In this document: piece after piece, positions 57,533 through 64,000 of the stretch
How the letters are laid out: each line of letters starts with the position of its first letter
How positions within the stretch are numbered: the stretch's first letter is position 1
Assembly: GCF_000518485.1 (NCBI RefSeq)
Contig: NZ_JADR01000001.1
Span: 310,001 to 374,000, forward strand
DNA: 64,000 nucleotides
DNA from: Olleya marilimosa CAM030
GTDB taxonomy: Bacteria > Bacteroidota > Bacteroidia > Flavobacteriales > Flavobacteriaceae
Reading direction: 5' to 3'
Translations under genes and position numbers: made by a program
Notes under the pieces: generated by a model
Database searches by the model: none
Seen by the model: only the letters and a program-made list of their open reading frames with translations
Told to the model about the DNA's origin: nothing

Positions 57533-58893
57533 TATAAATTGATGATTTTTAAGCGCTTATTTTTTCTTAGGTAACTTTGTATGATGTGTTGTTGGTCTCT
57601 ATTATTCTCCATAGGAGTAATAATAGTTTGCAGGATTTCTAAATTATTAATTTGGTAATTTAAATTATAAAAGCCAAAACCTTTAAATATTCCGTTTTCA
57701 ATTAAAATAGCACTACGCTCATCAACCTCTCGACCACGATCAATAATAACCATGTTTTTGTTTTTGTAGCTGTACTTATCTAATAATTGCTGTACGCGTT
57801 TATTATAATCTTCTGGAGACTCTTTTTGTATGCATGCACCTTCACATTTTTTTACTTCGTAATGGAAGCAACTTGTTTTGGTTTTATAAATACCTGCTAG
57901 TTTTTGACATAAGTTAAACTGTTCTACCATTTTTTCTAAAAAATGACGTCCACTTTGTCTGGTGCTAAAGGTTGTTATGCATGGTTTTCTACCATCTGCT
58001 TTGTCAATTGTAAGGTTGATATAACCGTTATGGTCTATAAAACTGTATAATGCATGCGTAAAAATACTTCTACGTAAGGCTCTGTTTAATATTGGTTTAT
58101 TACGCTTAATCTCTTCACTTTCTTTTAAAAGTGCTACTAACTCGCTTCCGGTAGCTTCATATTTTACAGCAGCGACTTGAGCTTGCATTTTTTTGGATTT
58201 AGGTGTTGTGCCTGTAAAATGTTGGTTAACGCGATTTTTTATGTTTTTACTTTTGCCAATGTAGATTAACTCACCATCTGCTTTATACATATAATAAACA
58301 CCTGTTACAGAGGTTAAATTATCAATAATATCTATTAACCTTGGTTCCATCTGGAATTTTGGTTCTTTTTTAATAGACTCCTTAATAATTGTTTTGTTTG
58401 TATCCTTGGTAAGTAGTAATTTAAACAGTTTAACGGTTGCTAAAGCATCTCCAGATGCACGATGCCTATCTGTTACAGGTATACCTAAAGATCTAACTAG
58501 TTTGCCTAAACTGTATGATTTTTGATCCGGAATTAAATCCTTACACAACTCAACCGTACAAAGGGTTTGCCTTTTAAAAGGAAATCCAAGACGTTTAAAC
58601 TCGGTTTTTAAAATACGATAGTCAAACTGTGCGTTGTGAGCCACTAAAATTGTGTCTTCTGTAATTTCAACAATACGTTTAGCTATCTCGTAAAATTTAG
58701 GCGCATTTTTTAGCATTTTGCTATTTATACCTGTAAGATTAACCACAAAGGGTTGAATCTCTCGTTCTGGATTTACTAAACTTATAAACTGGTCTACAAC
58801 CTCATGTCCATCAAATTTATAGATAGCAATTTCGGTTATTCCTTCTTCATTAAACTTACCACCAGTGGTTTCTATGTCGACTATTGTGTAAAT
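57532..58893 (-). CDS. DnaQ-type exonuclease fused to GIY-YIG/UvrC-like nuclease, AUU start
   Basis: The complete protein needs an ATT start at 58893 (453 aa), giving the N-terminus MYTIVDIETTGG. The nearest conventional start, GTG 58746, would delete the first exonuclease motif (Asp6, Glu8). No ATG, GTG or TTG exists in frame between the upstream TAA (58911-58909) and that GTG. The DEDDh exonuclease domain (1-165) has HNAQFDYRIL and DRHRASGDALAT. The GIY-YIG domain starts near 198 (GVYYMYKADGELIYIGKSKN), and a UvrC-like region contains CEGACIQKE. It resembles Cho/DnaQ fusion nucleases of DNA repair. Confidence 0.85.
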   Translation of the reverse strand: MYTIVDIETTGGKFNEEGITEIAIYKFDGHEVVDQFISLVNPEREIQPFVVNLTGINSKMLKNAPKFYEIAKRIVEITEDTILVAHNAQFDYRILKTEFKRLGFPFKRQTLCTVELCKDLIPDQKSYSLGKLVRSLGIPVTDRHRASGDALATVKLFKLLLTKDTNKTIIKESIKKEPKFQMEPRLIDIIDNLTSVTGVYYMYKADGELIYIGKSKNIKNRVNQHFTGTTPKSKKMQAQVAAVKYEATGSELVALLKESEEIKRNKPILNRALRRSIFTHALYSFIDHNGYINLTIDKADGRKPCITTFSTRQSGRHFLEKMVEQFNLCQKLAGIYKTKTSCFHYEVKKCEGACIQKESPEDYNKRVQQLLDKYSYKNKNMVIIDRGREVDERSAILIENGIFKGFGFYNLNYQINNLEILQTIITPMENNRDQQHIIQSYLRKNKRLKIINL

Positions 58894-58904
58894 AAAATAT
58901 GTTT

Positions 58905-59564
58905 TTAATTATAATTTCTTGCACCAAATATACTACTTCCAACACGAACCATTGTGCTACCACAATCTATTGCTAATTGATAATCACCACTCATTCCCAT
59001 ACTAATAGTTTTTAAATTAGGATGTGTTTTTTGAAGTGAATCAAATGTTGATTTTAGTAAATCAAATTCTTGTTTAATTTGATTTTGGTCTTCAGTAAAA
59101 GTAGCCATTCCCATGACGCCAATTACATTAATGTTTTTTAAAGCTGAAAAATCTTTGGACGCTAATAAAGTTGTAGCGTCAGGTATTGACATTCCAAATT
59201 TTGAATCCTCAGACGCTATTTTAATTTGAAGTAAACAATCAATTACTCTATCGTGTTTTTTGGCTTGTTTATTAATTTCTTTAAGTAATTTAAAGCTTTC
59301 TACACCATGTATTAAATCTACAAACTCAGCCATATACTTTACTTTGTTAGTTTGTACGTGACCTATCATATGCCATTTAATGTCCTTTGGCATCTCTTGA
59401 AACTTGTCAGCCATTTCTTGGATTTTGTTTTCTCCAAAAATACGTTGACCAGCATTATAAGCTTCCATTAAATCACTAACAGGTTTTGTTTTTGAAACAG
59501 CAACTAAAGTAACGTGTTTAGGAAGTGTAGCTTGTATTTGATTTAGGTTTTGTTTAATTGACAT
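58905..59564 (-). CDS. YggS/ProSC family PLP-binding protein
   Basis: This 219-aa protein has the PLP Lys in LVAVSKTKPVSDLMEAYN (residues about 20-37) and other family motifs (GENKIQEM, HMIGHVQTNKVKYM, MGMSGDYQLAI). YggS proteins hold pyridoxal phosphate and affect amino-acid and vitamin B6 balance without known catalysis. Its stop lies 11 bases before the AUU start of the nuclease gene and 14 bases separate it from the DUF1015 gene. Confidence 0.94.
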   Translation of the reverse strand: MSIKQNLNQIQATLPKHVTLVAVSKTKPVSDLMEAYNAGQRIFGENKIQEMADKFQEMPKDIKWHMIGHVQTNKVKYMAEFVDLIHGVESFKLLKEINKQAKKHDRVIDCLLQIKIASEDSKFGMSIPDATTLLASKDFSALKNINVIGVMGMATFTEDQNQIKQEFDLLKSTFDSLQKTHPNLKTISMGMSGDYQLAIDCGSTMVRVGSSIFGARNYN

Positions 59565-59578
59565 TTGTTTTGTTTTTG

Positions 59579-60817
59579 TTAAAACTCATATATAGTAACA
59601 CCACTTCTAATTTTAGGTTCTATATAAGTGCTTTTAGGTGGCATTGTTAATCCGTCGTCTGCAATTTGCTTCATTTGAGAAATCGTAGCAGGAATCATAC
59701 CAAAACCAACCGTAAACGCTTTGCTATCAACCTTGCTTTTTAAATTTACAATATCCTTTTTACCACTAAGGTAATGGATGCGATTATCGTTACGTAAATC
59801 TGTAATTCCTAGAATTGGTTCTAATATGGTTTTATAAAGTACTTGTGCATCTAATTGGTCCAAAGACGTATTAAATGTATATTCTGTTTTTCTTAGATAT
59901 AACGAATAAAACTCACCATCCAAATACATACTAAAATGATGTGGTTTTGAGGGTTGATATGGCGTTAATCCTCTGTTTTCAATACGATAAACCGTATCTA
60001 GTTGAATCAAAAATTCTTCTTTAGTTAAACCATTTAAGTCTTTAACTAAACGGTTAAACTCGTGTATACGTAATTCGGATTCTGAAATTAAATAACTCAT
60101 AAAAAAGTTATAGCTTTCTTCACCAGAATGATTTTTGTTTTCGTTTTTTAAATCCTCACAAAGTAATTGAGATGATGCTGATCTATGATGTCCATCTGCA
60201 ATGTACAACGTTGGCATTTTGCTAAAATTATTAGTAATAGCTTGCACGTCTACATCGTCCTCTATTAACCATAAATAGTGTGTGTCTCTGTATGTTGTTG
60301 TAAACTCAAACTCAGCACGTTCTTTTTGTTTTTTTGCTATTATGTTGGAAATAGCATCGTTATCAGGATAGGTTAGTAGTACAGGTTCTGCGTTAAAACC
60401 TACAGTTTTTAGGTAGTCTTTAAACACGGTTTCGCGAGAAGCAATGGTGTCCTCGTGCTTTTTAATAATATTATTATTGTAATCTTCAACACTAGCAGCA
60501 GCTACAATCCCATTAAAAACCTGAGAATCACGATCTACTATTTTGTAAATGTAAAAGCATGGTTTTTGGTCTTGTTTAAATACACCATCTTCTTTAAACT
60601 CAGAATATCTATTTCTTACCAATTTATAGCGAGCCTCACCAGAGATTTCTTTATCGTATTTGTATCCAGGATTTACAATATGTAAAAACGAAAAAGGATT
60701 ATGGTCCAAACGTGCTTCTCTTTCGGGTTGCGTATAACTTTGATAGGAGCGTGAGGCTACTAAACTAACCTTATCTCTAGTAGGTCTAACCGCTTTAAAT
60801 GGTAGTATTTTAGTCAT
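59579..60817 (-). CDS. DUF1015 (SerK-like) protein
   Basis: This 412-aa protein opens ILPFKAVRPTRDKVSLVASR and contains the DUF1015 core with YIADGHHRSASSQLLCED (about 204-221) and VGFGMIPATISQMK. Archaeal relatives include a free serine kinase, so a small-molecule kinase activity is possible, but none is proved for the bacterial group. It is next to YggS in an operon. Confidence 0.9.
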   Translation of the reverse strand: MTKILPFKAVRPTRDKVSLVASRSYQSYTQPEREARLDHNPFSFLHIVNPGYKYDKEISGEARYKLVRNRYSEFKEDGVFKQDQKPCFYIYKIVDRDSQVFNGIVAAASVEDYNNNIIKKHEDTIASRETVFKDYLKTVGFNAEPVLLTYPDNDAISNIIAKKQKERAEFEFTTTYRDTHYLWLIEDDVDVQAITNNFSKMPTLYIADGHHRSASSQLLCEDLKNENKNHSGEESYNFFMSYLISESELRIHEFNRLVKDLNGLTKEEFLIQLDTVYRIENRGLTPYQPSKPHHFSMYLDGEFYSLYLRKTEYTFNTSLDQLDAQVLYKTILEPILGITDLRNDNRIHYLSGKKDIVNLKSKVDSKAFTVGFGMIPATISQMKQIADDGLTMPPKSTYIEPKIRSGVTIYEF

Positions 60818-60863
60818 TGTAATTGCAAAAAAATCTAGAATGATTAGACAGTTAGGAAAATAT

Positions 60864-60911
60864 AAAAGGCATAAGATTGCTGGTTAAAACCATTGATCTA
60901 ATATGCCTTTT
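60864..60911 (-). terminator. Possible terminator after the hydroxyacyl-CoA dehydrogenase gene
   Basis: Stem AAAAGGCATA (60864-60873) / TATGCCTTTT (60902-60911) with a long loop containing GGTTAAAACC; T-rich on both strands. Works on the minus strand after the stop at 60918. Confidence 0.6.
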
Positions 60912-60917
60912 TTTTAT

Positions 60918-61808
60918 TTATAGGGTAAATTGCTTAGATACATTTTCAGCCTTTCTGCTTTCAGAATAATCATAAAATCCTTCACCAGATTTAACACCTA
61001 ATTTTCCTGCGTTAACCATATTTACTAATAAAGGACATGGTGCGTATTTAGGGTTTTTAAATCCGTCGTACATAACGTTTAAAATTGATAGACATACATC
61101 TAAGCCAATAAAATCTGCTAGTTGTAAAGGACCCATTGGATGCGCCATACCTAACTTCATTACTGTGTCAATTTCTTGTACTCCAGCAACACCATTGTAA
61201 AGGGTCTCAATAGACTCGTTAATCATTGGCATTAAAATACGGTTGGCAACAAAACCAGGATAATCATTAACCTCAGTTGGTATTTTACCTAATTGTTTAG
61301 ATAATTCCATGATGGTATTAGTCACTTCGTCGCTAGTGTTATAACCACGAATAATTTCGACTAATTTCATGATTGGCACAGGATTCATAAAATGCATTCC
61401 AATAACCATATCAGGTCTAGACGTTACTGCAGCAATTTGTGTGATAGAGATAGAAGAGGTGTTAGTCGCTAAAATCGTGTCATCACCACAAGCTTGGTCT
61501 AATTGCTTAAATATTTTTAGTTTTAAATCTAAATTTTCTGTTGCAGCTTCAACAACTAAACTTGCATATTCAACACCTTCTTCAATACTAGTAAAAGTGC
61601 TAATATTACTTAAAGTTTCAGCTTTGTCAGCTTCAGATATTTTTTCTTTAGCTACCATACGATCTAAGTTTTTAGAGATGGTATCCATTCCGCGTTTTAA
61701 TGACGCTTCGCTAATATCTATTAATTGTACTTTAAATCCAGATTGTGCAAACGTATGTGCAATACCATTACCCATTGTTCCTGCACCTATAACTGCTATG
61801 TTTTTCAT
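60918..61808 (-). CDS. 3-hydroxybutyryl-CoA dehydrogenase
   Basis: This 296-aa NAD(P)-dependent dehydrogenase has VIGAGTMGNGIAHTFAQSG (5-23), ATNTSSISIT and the catalytic His in MHFMNPVPIMKLVEII (about 142-157), then DYPGFVANRILMPMINES. It oxidises 3-hydroxyacyl-CoA in fatty-acid or branched-chain degradation or reduces acetoacetyl-CoA. Length is normal for the short-chain enzyme (Hbd/PaaH type). Confidence 0.95.
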   Translation of the reverse strand: MKNIAVIGAGTMGNGIAHTFAQSGFKVQLIDISEASLKRGMDTISKNLDRMVAKEKISEADKAETLSNISTFTSIEEGVEYASLVVEAATENLDLKLKIFKQLDQACGDDTILATNTSSISITQIAAVTSRPDMVIGMHFMNPVPIMKLVEIIRGYNTSDEVTNTIMELSKQLGKIPTEVNDYPGFVANRILMPMINESIETLYNGVAGVQEIDTVMKLGMAHPMGPLQLADFIGLDVCLSILNVMYDGFKNPKYAPCPLLVNMVNAGKLGVKSGEGFYDYSESRKAENVSKQFTL

Positions 61809-61859
61809 TTAAAATATATTATTTTTTAATCCCTTTATTCTGGGCTTTTATTATTGTTT

Positions 61860-61955
61860 TTACTGTTTTTTCTTACCACCAAATAATACATTGACAAAAA
61901 AATCTACAATGTAATTCCATAGTGTTTTCTTGTTTTTATTTTTTTGATTGGTCAT
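61860..61955 (-). CDS. Tiny 31-aa basic/hydrophobic ORF
   Basis: ATG 61955 to TAA 61860 gives a 31-residue peptide with a Lys/Asn-rich start (MTNQKNKNKKTLW), a hydrophobic stretch (NYIVDFFVNVLFGG) and a basic end (KKKQ). It lies 13 bases downstream of the Gfo/Idh stop on the same strand, so it may be an operon gene. It is amphipathic and could associate with membranes. The call rests on composition and position only, and chance cannot be excluded. Confidence 0.42.
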   Translation of the reverse strand: MTNQKNKNKKTLWNYIVDFFVNVLFGGKKKQ

Positions 61956-61968
61956 AACTTAAAAGGTT

Positions 61969-62928
61969 TTAAAACTGATCTATAATCATGGTTGCCACTC
62001 GTAAAGCTTCCGTACCATCATGTAATGTTACTATTGGTGTTGTATTGTTGTTTATAGCATCAGCAAAAGATTCTAATTCATCTAAAATGGCATTATTGGC
62101 AGCAATTTCAGGATTGTCAAAGTAAATTTGCTTTTTAACACCTTCTGCATTTTGTAAAACCATATCAAAATCTCCAGGAGTTTCTGGTGCATCTTTCATT
62201 TTTACAACTTCACATTTTTTCTCTAAAAAGTCAACAGAGATATAAGCATCACGTTGAAAAAAACGTGTTTTACGCATATTTTTAAGTGAGATTCTACTAG
62301 CAGTTAAATTAGCAACACAACCATTAACAAACTCGATACGTGCATTAGCAATATCAGGTGTGTCACTTATCACTGAAACTCCGCTTGCAGATACATTTTT
62401 AACTTTAGATTTAACTACACTTAAAATAACATCAATGTCATGAATCATTAAATCTAAAACCACAGGTACATCTGTCCCACGAGGATTAAACTCGGCTAAA
62501 CGATGCGCTTCAATAAACATTGGACTATCTAATTGGTCTTTAACTGCGATAAATGCAGGATTAAAACGCTCGACATGACCTACTTGACCTTTTACACCAT
62601 TTTCTGCAACTAAAGCTCTAATACTTTCGGCTTCATGCACAGTATTGGTTATTGGTTTTTCAATAAATATATGTTTACCTTTAGATATAGCTTGTTTAGC
62701 ACAATCGTAATGAGAAAGGGTAGGTGTGACAATGTCTACAACATCTACAGCATCTATTAAACCCTCAATGGTATTAAAATATTTGTAACCAAATTCGGCT
62801 TCTACTTTTTTAGCGTTGTCCTCATCAGCATCATAAAATCCTACTAATTGAAATTTGTCTGATTGATTTAATAATCTAAGATGAATTTTTCCAAGGTGAC
62901 CAGCACCTAATACACCAGCTTTTAGCAT
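61969..62928 (-). CDS. Gfo/Idh/MocA-family oxidoreductase
   Basis: The start is taken at ATG 62928 (319 aa); an in-frame ATG at 62949 would add seven residues before the Rossmann strand. The domain begins LKAGVLGAGHLGKIHLRLL (2-20), with the family motif FIEKPITNTVHEAE (about 93-106) and the catalytic-region Asp/His DLMIHDIDVILS. Such enzymes act on sugars, inositols or similar; substrate unknown. Sequence resembles the group often coded with hydroxyacyl-CoA dehydrogenases in flavobacteria. Confidence 0.92.
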   Translation of the reverse strand: MLKAGVLGAGHLGKIHLRLLNQSDKFQLVGFYDADEDNAKKVEAEFGYKYFNTIEGLIDAVDVVDIVTPTLSHYDCAKQAISKGKHIFIEKPITNTVHEAESIRALVAENGVKGQVGHVERFNPAFIAVKDQLDSPMFIEAHRLAEFNPRGTDVPVVLDLMIHDIDVILSVVKSKVKNVSASGVSVISDTPDIANARIEFVNGCVANLTASRISLKNMRKTRFFQRDAYISVDFLEKKCEVVKMKDAPETPGDFDMVLQNAEGVKKQIYFDNPEIAANNAILDELESFADAINNNTTPIVTLHDGTEALRVATMIIDQF

Positions 62929-63088
62929 AGTTTGTTCTGTTTTCAACAAAAATAAGTTTTTTTATACAGTATTTAATATGAATTTGATAATTATATAATC
63001 GATTTAAGACAAAATTATAAATTGAATGAAAAACCTTTTCAGCTTTAAATTTTTGAAGTAATTTTATGCTCTAAACTATCCACTACCA

Positions 63089-63730
63089 TTGAAAGACACT
63101 TTTAAACATCAAGGCTTACGACAGCAGCTAGTAGCTGTTTTGAAGGACAAAGGAATTACTAATACAGCAGTTTTAGCTGCAATTGGCAGAATACCAAGAC
63201 ATTTGTTTATGGATTCTAGTTTTTTGGATCATGCGTATCAGGATAAGGCATTTCCTATTGCTGCAGACCAAACCATTTCTCAGCCATATACTGTTGCTTT
63301 TCAAACCGAATTAATGCAAGTTAAACGAGGTGATAAAGTGTTAGAGATTGGTACAGGTAGTGGTTACCAAACTGCTGTGCTTTGCGAACTTGGTGCTAAA
63401 GTGTATAGTATTGAAAGACAACAAGAGTTATTTAAAATTACGAGTCGTTTTTTACCTAAATTAGGATATAGAGCAAAAAAATTGATTTTTGGAGATGGTT
63501 ATAAAGGTTTAAAAACCGAAGCGCCTTTTACTAGTATTATTGTTACTGCAGGTGCGCCTTTTGTGCCAAACCCTTTATTAGCACAATTAGAAATTGGTGG
63601 ACGTTTAGTAATACCTGTTGGTGATAAAGTACAAACAATGACGCTTTTTGTTAGAAAAGGTCCAAAGGATTTTGAGAAAACAGAGTTTGGCGAGTTTAGA
63701 TTTGTTCCGCTTTTAGAGGATAAAAATTAA
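63089..63730 (+). CDS. pcm: Protein-L-isoaspartate O-methyltransferase
   Basis: This 213-aa enzyme has the SAM motif VLEIGTGSGYQTAVLCELG (residues about 87-105), the active-site block TISQPYTVAFQTELM and the post-motif IIVTAGAPFVPNPLL. It repairs isoaspartyl residues in aged proteins. The start is TTG 63089: an in-frame TAA lies 30 bases upstream (63059-63061) with no ATG or GTG between. Confidence 0.94.
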   Translation: MKDTFKHQGLRQQLVAVLKDKGITNTAVLAAIGRIPRHLFMDSSFLDHAYQDKAFPIAADQTISQPYTVAFQTELMQVKRGDKVLEIGTGSGYQTAVLCELGAKVYSIERQQELFKITSRFLPKLGYRAKKLIFGDGYKGLKTEAPFTSIIVTAGAPFVPNPLLAQLEIGGRLVIPVGDKVQTMTLFVRKGPKDFEKTEFGEFRFVPLLEDKN

Positions 63731-63740
63731 CTTGTAAGTC

Positions 63741-64000
63741 CTAGTCATTTTCGTAATCATGAACAAAAGTAATATGATTACTGCTTGCCATTAAATTAGG
63801 GTTTGTTCCTTCAATGCCTTCTGGAATTGATTGGTTACGTGCTTTGTAATATTTAACCCAACTAGATAAAGGTTTACCAGAACTATCGTTAAAAGTCATT
63901 GGGTGTGTCAAAAACGGAATAGAATATTTAGGTAAGTCTTGAGTTGAAAACATTTTGTAAACTAACTCTGAGCAATAATAGGAGGTGTCATCCCATAAAA
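63741..64000 (-). CDS. YiiX/NlpC-P60-like permuted papain-fold hydrolase, partial
   Basis: The reading frame continues beyond the window end, so only the C-terminal part (about 86 aa) is present. Upstream of the ATG at 63953 it reads WDDTSYYCSELVYKMF. The YYCSELV block carries the catalytic Cys of YiiX/YebB-type permuted NlpC/P60 enzymes, followed by PFLTHPMTFNDSSGKPLSSW. Such proteins are thought to hydrolyse amide or ester bonds in cell-wall or lipid substrates. It is convergent with pcm (10-base gap). The N-terminal His region is outside the window. Confidence 0.75.
   Translation of the reverse strand, partial: LWDDTSYYCSELVYKMFSTQDLPKYSIPFLTHPMTFNDSSGKPLSSWVKYYKARNQSIPEGIEGTNPNLMASSNHITFVHDYEND

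Noticed and set aside
58746..58748. GTG at 58746 as start of the exonuclease/GIY-YIG gene
   Set aside because: It would remove the first 49 residues, including the essential DIETTGG motif, although that sequence is intact in frame upstream.
61369..61812. 147-aa open frame on the plus strand opposite the hydroxyacyl-CoA dehydrogenase
   Set aside because: Antisense to a well-supported enzyme; no motif and no promoter or spacing signal.

Overview
The window is a low-GC (by eye about one third G+C), gene-dense stretch of a Bacteroidota chromosome, almost certainly a marine-type member of the Flavobacteriaceae. The evidence is a type IX secretion C-terminal sorting domain protein, Bacteroidota-restricted families (DUF4835, DUF6913, DUF2279, DUF2911, DUF6428), promoters with the flavobacterial -7 box TAnnTTTG, weak Shine-Dalgarno sequences, and flavobacterial gene orders such as bamD-rpoZ-coaBC-DUF4835-recN. 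I see no rRNA, tRNA, CRISPR array, prophage or insertion sequence. The genus cannot be fixed from this sequence.

Region 1 (70-12829, all minus strand) is the most distinctive part. It is a photobiology and oxidative-stress island with three different photolyase/cryptochrome-family flavoproteins (a divergent 494-aa form, an iron-sulfur FeS-BCP/(6-4)-type form, and a cry-DASH). Around them lie TspO, a glutathione peroxidase, a short-chain dehydrogenase that lacks the catalytic Tyr, GTP cyclohydrolase I (folE), the small DUF2805 and DUF2256 proteins, a DUF2867-type SDR, a flavin reductase, an ABC1/UbiB kinase, a TetR-type regulator and two small unknown genes. Two transcription units of this island start with nearly the same promoter/operator element (inverted repeat TGTTTAAC-N14-GTTAAACA plus a flank, spacing conserved to the base, -7 box in the same place). 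This suggests a light or redox regulon controlled by one regulator. Two palindromic intergenic repeats sit inside the island.

Region 2 (13032-14403) is a small arsR - DUF6428 - GNAT operon with a palindromic ArsR-like operator. It carries no arsenic reductase or efflux pump within the window. Region 3 (14497-30379) holds housekeeping and envelope genes: DUF2911 protein, a coiled-coil membrane protein, long-form GAPDH, an HtrA/Deg protease, the dapF-GNAT-mltG-DUF2279 run, a lysozyme-like exported protein, an RsmI-like methyltransferase, LMW-PTPase, dnaA, a thioesterase, an IMPACT protein, an EamA transporter, a HAD phosphatase, ribD and a LEA-type lipoprotein.

Region 4 (30445-44440) has GNAT, prmC, a lipoprotein, ligA, a membrane protein, a 5'-nucleotidase split into two genes, DUF6913, dapA, and the cluster bamD-rpoZ-coaBC-DUF4835-recN. 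Region 5 (44538-52757) has fabI, a T9SS-exported protein, a glycosyltransferase, a YbbR protein, coaE and a sensor kinase/response regulator pair. Region 6 (52760-64000) has an SGNH-like membrane protein, miaA, a potassium channel with a zinc ribbon, a transglutaminase-like DUF3857 protein, a DnaQ-type exonuclease fused to a GIY-YIG/UvrC-like nuclease (apparently started at an AUU codon), a YggS PLP protein, a DUF1015 protein, 3-hydroxyacyl-CoA dehydrogenase, a Gfo/Idh oxidoreductase, pcm, and a YiiX-like hydrolase cut by the window edge.

Across the whole window a 13-base motif, TTCCGCGAAAGCG, occurs six times exactly in either orientation, four of them inside genes. That is far more than this base composition predicts. 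Stretches without genes are all under 300 bases. The longest (5150-5442, 9900-10155, 15346-15610, 45363-45607) hold repeats or terminators as listed.
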